A stretch of DNA of 64,000 bases from Rhizobium rhizogenes NBRC 13257. GTDB lineage: Bacteria; Pseudomonadota; Alphaproteobacteria; Rhizobiales; Rhizobiaceae. Below are positions 51,883-60,279 of this stretch, in pieces (positions within the stretch are counted from its first letter, which is position 1; every line of letters starts with the position of its first letter). The stretch spans positions 358,786 to 422,785 of the forward strand of contig NZ_BAYX01000008.1 of NCBI RefSeq assembly GCF_000696095.1, written 5' to 3'. Position numbers and translations under genes: made by a program. The notes beneath the pieces were generated by a model. That model saw only the letters and a program-made list of their open reading frames with translations. It was not told the DNA's origin and ran no database searches.

Positions 51883-51931
51883 CGATCTCCCCCCTTGTGG
51901 GGGAGATGTCAGCGAAGCTGACAGAGGGGGG
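51883..51931 (-). repeat. Rhizobial intergenic palindromic element, copy B (inverted)
   Basis: An inverted copy of the unit at 51746-51792. It reads ATCTCCCCCC-TTGT-GGGGGAGAT then TGTCAGC-GAA-GCTGACA on the plus strand. Compared with copy A the second hairpin has one extra G-C pair, so the pairing is kept although sequence differs. Together the pair fills most of the 286-base space between the kinase gene and pgi. Confidence 0.8.
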
Positions 51932-51996
51932 CAGCACTCTCCGCATACTCAGGCGGTGAGATGGAGCAGAACTATATCCGCCCCATCGCCCAAACC

Positions 51997-53622
51997 TTAC
52001 TTCTCCAGCTTCGACAGCGCGGCGACCAATCCCTGCGTTGAGGAATCGTGACCGGCAGCGCTTTCCTTGCCTTCGACGACCGGCAGCAGGCCGGTTGCCA
52101 GCTCCTTGCCGAGTTCGACACCCCACTGGTCGAAAGAGTTGATGCGGAAGAGCACGCCTTCGACGAAGACGCGGTGTTCATAGAGCGCGATCAGGCGACC
52201 GAGGGCAAATGGCGTCAGCTTGTCGTAGACGAAGGTGATCGACGGGCGGTTGCCGGTGAAGACGCGGTGCGGCGCGATAAAGTCGGCCTTCTTGTCGTCC
52301 ATACCCTTGGAGGTGAGCTGGGCCTTGGCTTCCTCGAAGGTGCGGCCCTTCATCAGCGCTTCCGACTGTGCCAGGCAGTTGGCGATCAGCAGCTCGTGCT
52401 GGTGACGCAGGTCCGGTTCGAAACCGTTGGCGGCGATCATGAATTCGGCCGGGATGATGCTCGTGCCCTGGTGGATGAGCTGGTAGAAGGCGTGCTGGCC
52501 GTTGGTGCCGGGCTCGCCCCAGACGACCGGGCCGGAATTGCCCTCGACCGGCGTGCCGTCGATGGTGACGCCCTTACCGTTCGATTCCATGTCGAGTTGC
52601 TGCAGATAGGCCGGGAAGCGCGACAGGCGCTGGTCGTAGGGCAGGATGGCGCGCGTCGTATAGCCGAGGACGTTGCGATGGTAGAAGCCGATGAGGCCGA
52701 GCAGCATCGGCAGGTTTTCCTTAAACGGCGCCTTGCGGAAATGGTTGTCCATCGCATGCGCGCCGTCGAGGAACTTGCCGAAGTTCTCCGGACCGACGGC
52801 GATCATCAGCGGCAGGCCGATGGCCGACCAGATCGAGTAGCGGCCGCCGACCCAATCCCAGAAGCCGAAGACGCGCGCGCTGTCGATGCCGAAGGCGGCG
52901 ACCTTGTCGAGCGCCGTCGAAACGGCGGCAAAGTGATGCTGAACGGCAGCTTCGCCGAGCGCCTTGGCGATAAAGTTGCGCGCCGTCTGGGCGTTGGTCA
53001 TCGTCTCGATGGTGGTGAAGGTCTTGGACGCGATGATGAACAGCGTCGTTTCCGGCGAGACCAGCTTGAGGATATCGGCGATATGGGCGCCGTCGATATT
53101 GGAGACGAAATGCGAGCGCGGGCCGTCATGGAAAGGCGCGAGCGCCAGTGTTGCCATGACCGGGCCGAGATCGGAGCCGCCAATGCCGATGTTGATGACG
53201 TCGGTGATCGGCTTGCCGGTGGCGCCCTTCAGCGTGCCGGAGCGAATGCCGTCGGCGAATTTGCCCATGGCGGCGAGCACGCCGTTGACATCCGGCATGA
53301 CGTCCTTGCCATCGACGAGCACCGGGGTGTTGGAGCGGTTACGCAGGGCCGTGTGCAGAACGGCGCGGTCTTCGGTGAAGTTGATGGCAACGCCGGAGAA
53401 CATCTCCTCGCGCTTGGCCGCGACGCCGCCGTCGGTCGCGAGCTTTTCGAGAAGCGTCAGGATCTCGTCGTTCACCGCGGTCTTCGAATAGTCCATCAGC
53501 AGGTCGTCGAACGAGGCGCTGAAGCGGGAGAAGCGTTTGGGGTCGGCGGCGAAGGCGGCGCGGATATCGGTGGCCTTGCTGGCCGCTGCGGTGCTCTTCA
53601 GTTGGTCGACGAGGGCGTTCAT
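51997..53622 (-). CDS. pgi: Glucose-6-phosphate isomerase Pgi
   Basis: Pgi interconverts glucose-6-phosphate and fructose-6-phosphate. The 541-residue length is typical. Visible blocks are VINIGIGGSDLGPVMATLAL (sugar-phosphate site), KTFTTIETMTNAQTARNF, the PROSITE signature region VWGEPGTNGQHAFYQLIHQG with the catalytic Glu/His, and the late catalytic lysine in SFDQWGVELGKEL. It is a single gene convergent with the PfkB kinase gene, linking fructose uptake to central metabolism and exopolysaccharide precursors. Confidence 0.97.
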   Translation of the reverse strand: MNALVDQLKSTAAASKATDIRAAFAADPKRFSRFSASFDDLLMDYSKTAVNDEILTLLEKLATDGGVAAKREEMFSGVAINFTEDRAVLHTALRNRSNTPVLVDGKDVMPDVNGVLAAMGKFADGIRSGTLKGATGKPITDVINIGIGGSDLGPVMATLALAPFHDGPRSHFVSNIDGAHIADILKLVSPETTLFIIASKTFTTIETMTNAQTARNFIAKALGEAAVQHHFAAVSTALDKVAAFGIDSARVFGFWDWVGGRYSIWSAIGLPLMIAVGPENFGKFLDGAHAMDNHFRKAPFKENLPMLLGLIGFYHRNVLGYTTRAILPYDQRLSRFPAYLQQLDMESNGKGVTIDGTPVEGNSGPVVWGEPGTNGQHAFYQLIHQGTSIIPAEFMIAANGFEPDLRHQHELLIANCLAQSEALMKGRTFEEAKAQLTSKGMDDKKADFIAPHRVFTGNRPSITFVYDKLTPFALGRLIALYEHRVFVEGVLFRINSFDQWGVELGKELATGLLPVVEGKESAAGHDSSTQGLVAALSKLEK

Positions 53623-53741
53623 GGGGGCTCCTTGCGGTTCGCGCCGCTTGCCGTCTGAGGAGGGCAGGGCACTCTGGTGTTTGGTCGCGGAAACTATTCT
53701 TTATCTAGGGCGTAAATCAAGTTCACCTATCCGGCAAAACG

Positions 53742-53776
53742 AAAAAAGCCGCTCGCGGATGAAGGCGAACGGCTTT
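53742..53776 (-). terminator. Rho-independent terminator downstream of fadD
   Basis: On the minus strand AAAGCCGTTCGC and GCGAGCGGCTTT pair (one mismatch) with a T run after the second arm, 21 bases after the fadD stop codon. Confidence 0.75.
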
Positions 53777-53796
53777 CCGAATGACATGAAATTATG

Positions 53797-55494
53797 TCAG
53801 CCGCGCAATTCCTTGCGCAGGATCTTGCCGACATTCGATTTCGGCAGTTCGGTGCGGAATTCAATGAAGCGCGGCCGCTTGTAGTTGGTGAGGTTGGCGG
53901 CGCAATGCGCCTTGACGTCGGCCTCGGTCAGCGCCGGGTCCTTCTTGACGACGAAGAGCTTGACGGCCTCGCCGGAATGCTCGTCCGGCACGCCGACCGC
54001 CGCTGCTTCTAGGATGCCCGGATGCATGGCGGCGACTTCCTCGATCTCGTTCGGATAGACGTTGAAGCCCGAGACCAGGATCATATCCTTCTTGCGGTCG
54101 ACGATCTTGGTATAGCCGCGTTCATTCATGAAGCCCATGTCGCCGCTCCGGAAGAAGCCGTCCGGCGTCATTACCCTCGCGGTCTCAGCCGGCTGCTTCC
54201 AATAGCCGGCCATGACCTGCGGTCCCCGAATGCAGATTTCGCCGACCTCGCCGGGCGGCAGGGAATTGCCATTCTCGTCGCGAATGTCGAAATCGGTGCC
54301 GCTGAGCGGCAGGCCGATCGTGCCGGTAAAGTCCGAGCTGTCGAAGCGGTTGGCGCTGGCGACCGGCGATGTCTCCGAGAGGCCGTAGCCCTCGGTAATC
54401 CAGGCGCCCGTCATCTTCTGCCAGCGCTCGGCCACCGGCCGCTGCACCGCCATGCCACCCGCCAGCGTCCCGGTCTGTGACAGGTCGAGCTTGGGGAATT
54501 CCGGATTGTTCATCAGCGCGTTGAACAGCGTGTTGAGGCCGGGGAACATGTCGAACTTGTATTTGCCGAGCTCCTTGATGAAGGCCGGAATGTCGCGCGG
54601 ATTGGCGATCAGCACATTATGCGCGCCGATCGATACGCCCATCAGCGAGTTCACCGTCAGCGCGAAGATATGGTAGAGCGGCAGCGCGCAGACGAAGTTC
54701 AACTGCTCGGGCCGCTTCTTGGCAATGTAGGCGGTCGCCAGCCAAAGCTGCAATTGCAGTTGGTTGGCAAGCAGATTGGCGTGAGTGAGGATCGCGCCCT
54801 TGGCCACGCCGGTCGTGCCGCCGGTATATTGCAGGAAGGCGATATCGCTGTGCGTGAGTTCGGCCGGCTTCAGCGACAGTCGTGCGCCTGCTGCAAGCAC
54901 GGCCGCAAAGCTATGATGGCCGGGGATGGACCAGGCTGGCACCAGCTTCTTCACCTTGCGCACGATGAAATTGACGATATGGCCCTTCAGCCCCAGCATG
55001 TCGCCGAGCGCGGTGACGACGACGTGGCGCACATCCGTATGCGTCAACACCTGCTCGACCGTGTGTGCGAAGTTTTCCAGCACAAAGATCGCCTTGGCGC
55101 CGCAATCGCGCAACTGGTGTTCGAGTTCGCGCGGCGTGTAGAGCGGATTGACGTTGACCACGACGAAGCCGGCGCGGAGGATGCCGTAGACGGCGATCGG
55201 GTTCTGCAGCACGTTCGGCATCATGACGGCGACGCGATCGCCCTTTTGCAGGCCGAGGCTTTGCAGCCAGGCACCGATCTTGCGCGTTTGAATGTCGAGA
55301 TCGCGATAGGTGATCGACTTGCCCATGCTGGTGAAGGCCGGCCGGTCGGCATAGCGCGCGCAGCTTTCCTCCAGAAGTTCGGCGAGCGATGCATGCTCCA
55401 GTGGCGGCAAATCGGCCGGCACCATGTCGGGATAGGAGGTGAGCCAAATCTTGTTGACCACCGGTCCATCCGAAGGAGCGGAAACTGAATTCAT
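53797..55494 (-). CDS. fadD: Long-chain fatty acid-CoA ligase FadD
   Basis: FadD activates fatty acids to acyl-CoA by way of an acyl-adenylate. The 565-residue product has the adenylate-forming motifs: P-loop YTGGTTGVAKGAILTH, GYGLSETSP (A4/A5), the Asp/Arg block RSGDMGFMNERGYTKIVDRK (A7/A8) with DMILVSGFNVYPNEIEE (FACS signature), and the catalytic lysine near the end (LPKSNVGKILRKELR). It is monocistronic, with a promoter and palindromic operator upstream (55639-55666) and a terminator downstream. Confidence 0.93.
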   Translation of the reverse strand: MNSVSAPSDGPVVNKIWLTSYPDMVPADLPPLEHASLAELLEESCARYADRPAFTSMGKSITYRDLDIQTRKIGAWLQSLGLQKGDRVAVMMPNVLQNPIAVYGILRAGFVVVNVNPLYTPRELEHQLRDCGAKAIFVLENFAHTVEQVLTHTDVRHVVVTALGDMLGLKGHIVNFIVRKVKKLVPAWSIPGHHSFAAVLAAGARLSLKPAELTHSDIAFLQYTGGTTGVAKGAILTHANLLANQLQLQLWLATAYIAKKRPEQLNFVCALPLYHIFALTVNSLMGVSIGAHNVLIANPRDIPAFIKELGKYKFDMFPGLNTLFNALMNNPEFPKLDLSQTGTLAGGMAVQRPVAERWQKMTGAWITEGYGLSETSPVASANRFDSSDFTGTIGLPLSGTDFDIRDENGNSLPPGEVGEICIRGPQVMAGYWKQPAETARVMTPDGFFRSGDMGFMNERGYTKIVDRKKDMILVSGFNVYPNEIEEVAAMHPGILEAAAVGVPDEHSGEAVKLFVVKKDPALTEADVKAHCAANLTNYKRPRFIEFRTELPKSNVGKILRKELRG

Positions 55495-55638
55495 GCGTAC
55501 TTCCTCCCTGACGCATCCAACGCCCCACCGTCGGCGAACGGCGGCTTTCTAGCGTGTCACTGTCCGGCTGAAAAGTCTCCCGCTTTTCTCACCGTCACAG
55601 CCTTTCCTCTCACCCATAGGCTGAGAGCGACAACAAAA

Positions 55639-55666
55639 GTTATACTAACTTTGACGTAAACGTCAA
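55639..55666 (-). promoter_or_regulatory. fadD promoter overlapped by TTGACGT-AA-ACGTCAA operator
   Basis: On the minus strand TTGACG (55666-55661), 16 bases, then TATAAC (55644-55639) form a good promoter. The -35 box is one arm of the inverted repeat TTGACGT-N2-ACGTCAA (55651-55666). Bound protein would block RNA polymerase. The sequence resembles sites reported for LiuR (MerR-type) regulators of fatty- and branched-chain acid degradation, though no such gene is in the window. Confidence 0.65.
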
Positions 55667-55713
55667 CAATCGCGAGGCGTTAATCCTTTTTTCACAATTT
55701 TTAAAAAAGGACT

Positions 55714-55738
55714 GGAACTTTTGCGGGAAGAGCGCGTT
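55714..55738 (+). promoter_or_regulatory. EcfG (RpoE2)-type promoter of the PRC-barrel gene
   Basis: GGAAC (55714-55718), a 16-base spacer and CGTT (55735-55738). The PRC-barrel start lies about 108 bases downstream, leaving a leader of about 100 bases. The rest of the 351-base fadD/PRC intergenic region shows no gene. Confidence 0.7.
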
Positions 55739-55845
55739 AATGGGCCGTGGGCGAAAACCCATCGGAGCATCGTGTCGCCTTGAAAAAAGGGCGGCGGATC
55801 GGACGCTCCAACATATGTGAAGCGTATCCAAAGGGAGGTGCGCGC

Positions 55846-56241
55846 ATGCATAAAGAGAGTGCCGATACCATGAGCCGTGACCTCTACGTCAAGGATATGT
55901 CGATGCTGGTCGCCTGCGACCGGGTCGAGGGGTCCAAGGTGTTCGGTTCGGATGGCAAGCAGATCGGTCATATCGAGCGCCTGATGCTGGAAAAAAGCGA
56001 TGGACGTATCGCGTTCATCATCTTGAGCTTCGGCGGCTTCTTCGGCATTGGTCAGGAACACTACCGGCTGCCGTGGGAAAAGCTGCGCTACGATGCCTAT
56101 ATCGATGGTTATCGCATTAACATGACCAAAAGCGACGTCGAGAAAGCCTGCCGTTTCCTGGGCAAGGACGATATCCTCGCCCACAAGGATCACGGCCATA
56201 AGAGCCACGACTATTTCGGCGTGCCGCCCTACTGGATGTAG
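55846..56241 (+). CDS. PRC-barrel domain protein
   Basis: A 131-residue small soluble protein with a PRC-barrel domain (about 25-100): KVFGSDGKQIGHIERLMLEK, RIAFIILSFGGFFGIGQEHY and RLPWEKLRYD. The C terminus is His-rich (HKDHGHKSHD). PRC-barrel proteins of this size are frequent members of the general stress regulon in rhizobia. ATG 55846 has AAGGGAGGTG upstream. The frame runs back to 55747 but without a start that has a site. An EcfG-type promoter precedes it. Confidence 0.85.
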   Translation: MHKESADTMSRDLYVKDMSMLVACDRVEGSKVFGSDGKQIGHIERLMLEKSDGRIAFIILSFGGFFGIGQEHYRLPWEKLRYDAYIDGYRINMTKSDVEKACRFLGKDDILAHKDHGHKSHDYFGVPPYWM

Positions 56242-56256
56242 GCTTCGAGATAGTCA

Positions 56257-56288
56257 GCCCGGACAGGCCCTGCTTGCGCGGGTTTTTT
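56257..56288 (+). terminator. Likely terminator after the PRC-barrel gene
   Basis: A GC-rich imperfect hairpin (CCCGGACAGG to GCGCGGG) is followed by six T residues, 16 bases beyond the stop codon. Confidence 0.45.
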
Positions 56289-56301
56289 GGTATGTCTGGC
56301 C

Positions 56302-56697
56302 CTATTGAAATCGCCCGTGCCTTTGCACCACTTCGATCTTGTAACCATCGGGATCGGTGACGAAGAAGAACAGGCCGAAGAGTTTTCCATCGCGATTGAG
56401 TTCGGTGATCTTGCCGGGGTTTAGCCCAAGCGAGGAAAATAGGGCATGTTCGTCCCGCAGCTCGTCGACGGAAACGGCGAGATGGCCATAGCCCTCACCG
56501 AGCGGGTAGGGTTCGACCCGGCCTTGATTGACTGTCAGCTCCAGCTCGAAGCCGGTCTCGGCATTGCTCAGATAGATAAGCGTGAATGTCGGGAAGACGA
56601 TGCGGTCGACGACCGCGAGCCCGAAGGCCTTGCCATAGAAATCGATCGAGCGCGCCTCGTCGAGAACACGGATCATCGAATGGATCATCTTGGCCAT
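56302..56697 (-). CDS. gloA: Lactoylglutathione lyase (glyoxalase I)
   Basis: Converts the hemithioacetal of methylglyoxal and glutathione to S-lactoylglutathione. The 131-residue single VOC module shows the metal histidine and start block MIHSMIRVLDEARSIDFYGK, the Glu strand FELELTVNQG, YGHLAVSVDEL and the C-terminal FFVTDPDGYKIEVVQR, which carries the last metal Glu. Start ATG 56697 (MAKMIHS) has GGAGGTG upstream; an ATG four codons earlier is less likely. Confidence 0.92.
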   Translation of the reverse strand: MAKMIHSMIRVLDEARSIDFYGKAFGLAVVDRIVFPTFTLIYLSNAETGFELELTVNQGRVEPYPLGEGYGHLAVSVDELRDEHALFSSLGLNPGKITELNRDGKLFGLFFFVTDPDGYKIEVVQRHGRFQ

Positions 56698-56902
56698 CGG
56701 CACCTCCATTGGTCATCTGAATATCGCACTAAAGCCAATGCCATCCGTTGTCGGGCAAGGCAAGCAGTGAGCCCATCGTATATCGTCATTCGAAAAGTCA
56801 CTTCAGGGCTTCTGAATCTCGATTCATCTGCGTAGACTTCCGGGTATCTTGGCAACCGGCCCAACCGGCGGGCGTCGACGGAGGTTCCTGGGGAGGAAAT
56901 CC

Positions 56903-57286
56903 ATGTACTACGCAATCCTGGCCTATCATGAAGAAGGCGTTGTCGAATCCTGGAGCAAGGAGGAGGATGCGGCACTCATGACCGAACTGCTGGAGGTCAA
57001 TGACCGCCTGGTGGCGGAGAAGTCGCTCGGACCGGCGGCACGCCTCGGTCCGCCCCAGGGTGCGGTCACCTTGCGAGGGAAGGGGGCGGGGCTGGTCATT
57101 GACGGCCCGTTCGCGGAAACCAAGGAGCAATTGCTGGGATTCTACGTGGTTGATTTTCCAACGCTCGATGCCGCGGTCGCGGCGGCGCGCGACTTGCGCC
57201 GCGTCAATCCGACCGCCGTCTATGAAATCAGGCCGATCTCGCTTTATCTGCCTGGAGCGACGCTGAGTTCGGGAGAGGGCGGTTAA
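56903..57286 (+). CDS. YCII-related domain protein
   Basis: A 127-residue protein of the YciI-like/DGPF family. It starts MYYAILAYHEEG, has the motif VIDGPFAETKEQLLGFYVVD (the DGPF box with the likely catalytic Asp) and ends VYEIRPISLYLP. Such genes often accompany ECF sigma factors; here none is adjacent. GGGGAGGAAATCC precedes the ATG. It is convergent with the osmoprotectant permease gene. Confidence 0.85.
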   Translation: MYYAILAYHEEGVVESWSKEEDAALMTELLEVNDRLVAEKSLGPAARLGPPQGAVTLRGKGAGLVIDGPFAETKEQLLGFYVVDFPTLDAAVAAARDLRRVNPTAVYEIRPISLYLPGATLSSGEGG

Positions 57287-57338
57287 CAAGGCTCTGCGTA
57301 TCGTCAGCCGCCGCGCGAAACGCCAATCGCCATTGCCT

Positions 57339-58088
57339 TTACTGCCCCTGCACACCGATCTTCCGCGTCACGGTATGCTCGATCAATTCCATGCCATCAT
57401 AGATCAGCACCGCCATTAGACCGACGATCAGGCCGCCCTGCAGGATGAAGGCGGTGTTGTCGTTGATCAGGCCGGCGATGATGACTTCGCCCAGCCCCTT
57501 GGCAGCGACGGTCGAGCCGATTGTTGCGGTGCCGATATTGATGACGGTGGCGATCTTCAATCCTTCGATGATCAGCGGCAGGGCGAGCGGCAGCTCGACG
57601 CGAAACAGCCGCTGCCAACCGTTCATGCCCATGCCATCGGCGGCGTCGAGGACGGTGGCGGGCACCTGCTGCAGGCCGGCGACGGTATTCTCGAAGATCG
57701 GCAGCAACGCGTAGAGGAACAGCGCGATCAGCGTCGGCACCGCGCCAAAGCCGGTGGTGGAGATGGCAAGCGCCAGCACGGCGACGGGCGGAAAGGTTTG
57801 GCCGGCATTGGCGATCGCCCGCGACAGTGGCAGGAAGTCGGCGCCGCTCTTGCGAGTGACGAAGATGCCGCCGAGCACGGCGAGGATGCCGCTGGCCGCA
57901 ATCGAGATCAGGATCAGCTCCATATGGCTGAGGGCGAGGGACGGCAGGCTGTTCTGCGTGTAGATCGGCGACGCGCCGAATTTGGTGAGCGGCGCCAGGA
58001 TCGGGATCAGCCATTCCGGCCGAAACAGCAGGACCAGAAGCAGCGCCAGCGCCAGAAGGCGGAAGAGGTTGGTGGCGAGGAACCTCAT
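57339..58088 (-). CDS. Osmoprotectant ABC transporter permease (YehW-like)
   Basis: A 249-residue inner-membrane permease of the OpuCB/YehW type with about six helices. The EAA-like coupling motif is LDAADGMGMNGWQRLFRVELP, followed by LPLIIEGLKIATVINIGTATIG. It is the last gene of a four-gene cluster (binding protein, long permease, ATPase, short permease), each joined by 4-base ATGA overlaps except the first. The cluster order matches Yeh/Osm-type systems rather than ProVWX. Confidence 0.9.
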   Translation of the reverse strand: MRFLATNLFRLLALALLLVLLFRPEWLIPILAPLTKFGASPIYTQNSLPSLALSHMELILISIAASGILAVLGGIFVTRKSGADFLPLSRAIANAGQTFPPVAVLALAISTTGFGAVPTLIALFLYALLPIFENTVAGLQQVPATVLDAADGMGMNGWQRLFRVELPLALPLIIEGLKIATVINIGTATIGSTVAAKGLGEVIIAGLINDNTAFILQGGLIVGLMAVLIYDGMELIEHTVTRKIGVQGQ

Positions 58089-59032
58089 GCCTTGCGACCC
58101 AGCTCGATCAGATGTTGCATCGAGATCGAGCCGACCAGCACCTTGCTGTCATCCTCGACGGCTGCCTCGTCGGCACCTTGCCAAATCATCTCAGCCAGCG
58201 CGTCGCGCAGGTTGAGCGTTTGCGGCAGGCTATAGCCGAGGCCGGGCCGTGGCGGCTGCATGCTTCCTTTCAGCGGCAGCAGCGACATCAGCTTCAGCGC
58301 CCGGTCGGAGGTGCCGGTCAATTGCTGCACGAAGGGATCGGCCGGCTCCGTCAGGATCTTTTCCGGCTCCGAACATTGCAAAAGCTTGCCGTTGCTCATG
58401 ACCGCGATCTGGTCGCCGAGATGGAAGGCTTCGTCCATGTCGTGGGTGACGAGGATAACGGTCGTGCCGAACTGCTTCTGGATCGCCAGCAGATCGTCCT
58501 GCGCCTTGCCGCGGATCACCGGATCGAGCGCGCCGAAAGGCTCGTCCATCAGCAGCAGTTCCGGTTCGGCCGCAAGCGCACGGGCGACGCCGACGCGCTG
58601 TTGCTGGCCGCCGGAGAGCTGGCTCGGATATTTGGCGGCGAAGATGCCGGGGTCGAGATGGAAGAGATTGAGCAGTTCCTCGACGCGGCCATTGATCCGC
58701 GCCCTGTCCCAACCGAGCAGCTCGGGGACGGTGGCGATATTCTGCGCCACCGTGCGATGCGGAAATAGCCCGTGGCCCTGAATGGCGTAGCCGATACGGC
58801 GGCGAAGCTCGGTCGCGGGCACGTCCATCACATCCTGGCCGCCGACGGAGATATGGCCGTCAGAGATCGGCACCAGCCTGTTGATCATCCGCATCAGCGT
58901 CGATTTGCCGGAGCCGGAGGTGCCGACGATGACGGTGATCGTGCCCTTTTCCATGCTCATGCTGACATTGTCGACCACGGTGGCGTTGCCGTAGCGCTTG
59001 GTCACGCCCTTAAGCTCGATCATGGCGGTCAT
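58085..59032 (-). CDS. Osmoprotectant ABC transporter ATP-binding protein (YehX-like)
   Basis: A 315-residue ATPase. Walker A is VGTSGSGKSTLMRMINRL, signature LSGGQQQRVGVARALA, Walker B LLLMDEPFGALDPV, then the switch histidine in LVTHDMDEA. The last 80 residues are a single CBS-like segment (LRDALAEMIWQGADEAAVE), as in quaternary-amine ATPases. It overlaps the long permease gene upstream and the short permease gene downstream by 4 bases each. Confidence 0.92.
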   Translation of the reverse strand: MTAMIELKGVTKRYGNATVVDNVSMSMEKGTITVIVGTSGSGKSTLMRMINRLVPISDGHISVGGQDVMDVPATELRRRIGYAIQGHGLFPHRTVAQNIATVPELLGWDRARINGRVEELLNLFHLDPGIFAAKYPSQLSGGQQQRVGVARALAAEPELLLMDEPFGALDPVIRGKAQDDLLAIQKQFGTTVILVTHDMDEAFHLGDQIAVMSNGKLLQCSEPEKILTEPADPFVQQLTGTSDRALKLMSLLPLKGSMQPPRPGLGYSLPQTLNLRDALAEMIWQGADEAAVEDDSKVLVGSISMQHLIELGRKA

Positions 59033-60195
59033 GCGCGTTGTCCCCGGATGCTGTCGATGACCGCATCGAGGATGACGGCCGATGAGAAGGCGAGAAAGAC
59101 CGTCGGCACGGCGCCGAGCAGCACGAGGTCATTGGCCGTCTGACCGATGCCCTGGAAGATGAAGATGCCGAAGCCGCCGCCGCCGATCAGCGCCGCGACG
59201 GTGACGAGACCGATCGCCTGCACCAGCACGATGCGGATGCCAGTGAGGATGACAGGAAAGGCGAGCGGCAGGTCGATACGGGTGAGAATCTGGCGACGCG
59301 TCAGTCCCATGCCGGCGGCGGCGTCGCGCACCGAGGGATCGACGCCGGCAAGGCCGACGACGGTATTGGCGACGATCGGCAGCAGCGAATAGATCACCAG
59401 CGCCACCAGCGCCGGCGCGGTGCCAATGCCCTTCACGCCGATGGTGGCGGCAAAGGGGACATGGGCGGCGATATAGCCGAGCGGCAGCATCAGAATGCCG
59501 AACAGCGCCAGGCTGGGAATGGTTTGCACAAGGCTGAGAGCCCGCAGCGCGACGGCGCGAAGCCTCGGCTGCCAATAGCAGAAGATGCCAAGCGGCAGGG
59601 CGAGGATAATGGCGATGGCGACGGAGCCGAGCGCCAGGAAGACATGACCCAGCCCCTCGTTCCAGAACTTGTCGGTATTGTTGGCATATTCCTTCATGAT
59701 CGACAGATTGTCGAGCAGTCCGGATTTGAAGATGACGCCGAGGAGCGCCGCATAGAGGGCAAGCGACCCGACGCGGAGCCATGGCGACAGCCGCAGCTTC
59801 ACCAGCGCATCCGAGATCACCAGGCCGATGACGGCGAGCAGCACCCAGAAGGCGCCGCCCGGCGTAATGCGCGCCACGGTGCTGCCAGCGGGCGTCGCCG
59901 CCGTCGAGACGAGGCCAAGCGTGATGATGAGGAAGGCGATGGTCAGTGTGGCGATGCCGAGGCGGGCAAGCTGGTTGCGCAGGAAAAGCGCGGCGAGGGC
60001 GGTGGCGACGAGAAGGGCCAGGAGCGCCAATGCGCTCGGCTGGGCGAGGAGCTGTACCAGCAATTGCGGCTTGCCGGCGGCGATACGGTTCGCCTTGACG
60101 ATGATGAACGGCATCAAGGTCGCGGCCAGCGCGCCACCGGCCACCAATACAACTCCGAGACGGTCCACCCTGCGGGCCGCGAGCGCATCTTCCAT
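59029..60195 (-). CDS. Osmoprotectant ABC transporter permease (YehY-like, long form)
   Basis: A 388-residue permease with an N-terminal extra set of helices (about 10-190) and a C-terminal binding-protein-dependent transport domain (about 200-385). The coupling motif is VRDAAAGMGLTRRQILTRIDLP. The extended N terminus is what separates YehY from YehW-like permeases. ATG 60195 has GGAG nine bases upstream; a GTG at 60219 would add eight residues. It starts 85 bases after the binding protein gene. Confidence 0.9.
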   Translation of the reverse strand: MEDALAARRVDRLGVVLVAGGALAATLMPFIIVKANRIAAGKPQLLVQLLAQPSALALLALLVATALAALFLRNQLARLGIATLTIAFLIITLGLVSTAATPAGSTVARITPGGAFWVLLAVIGLVISDALVKLRLSPWLRVGSLALYAALLGVIFKSGLLDNLSIMKEYANNTDKFWNEGLGHVFLALGSVAIAIILALPLGIFCYWQPRLRAVALRALSLVQTIPSLALFGILMLPLGYIAAHVPFAATIGVKGIGTAPALVALVIYSLLPIVANTVVGLAGVDPSVRDAAAGMGLTRRQILTRIDLPLAFPVILTGIRIVLVQAIGLVTVAALIGGGGFGIFIFQGIGQTANDLVLLGAVPTVFLAFSSAVILDAVIDSIRGQRA

Positions 60196-60279
60196 CAGGC
60201 AAGCTCCGTCGCAAGTCACAAAAAGAACTGCGGCTCCACTCTATCAAAGCGGAGCCGCCTGGGTAGTCTGCGTAAGCTC

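Noticed and set aside
51746..51931. Ends of an insertion sequence or MITE
   Set aside because: The inverted copies are palindromic units rather than terminal repeats, there is no transposase, and no target duplication is visible at the outer ends.
52048..53658. 536-residue open frame opposite pgi
   Set aside because: Pgi motifs on the minus strand are decisive; the plus-strand frame has no domain or ribosome site.
56950..57260. Full ECF sigma/YCII pair
   Set aside because: YCII genes often sit next to an ECF sigma gene, but none is adjacent here; the closest sigma gene is 44 kb away.
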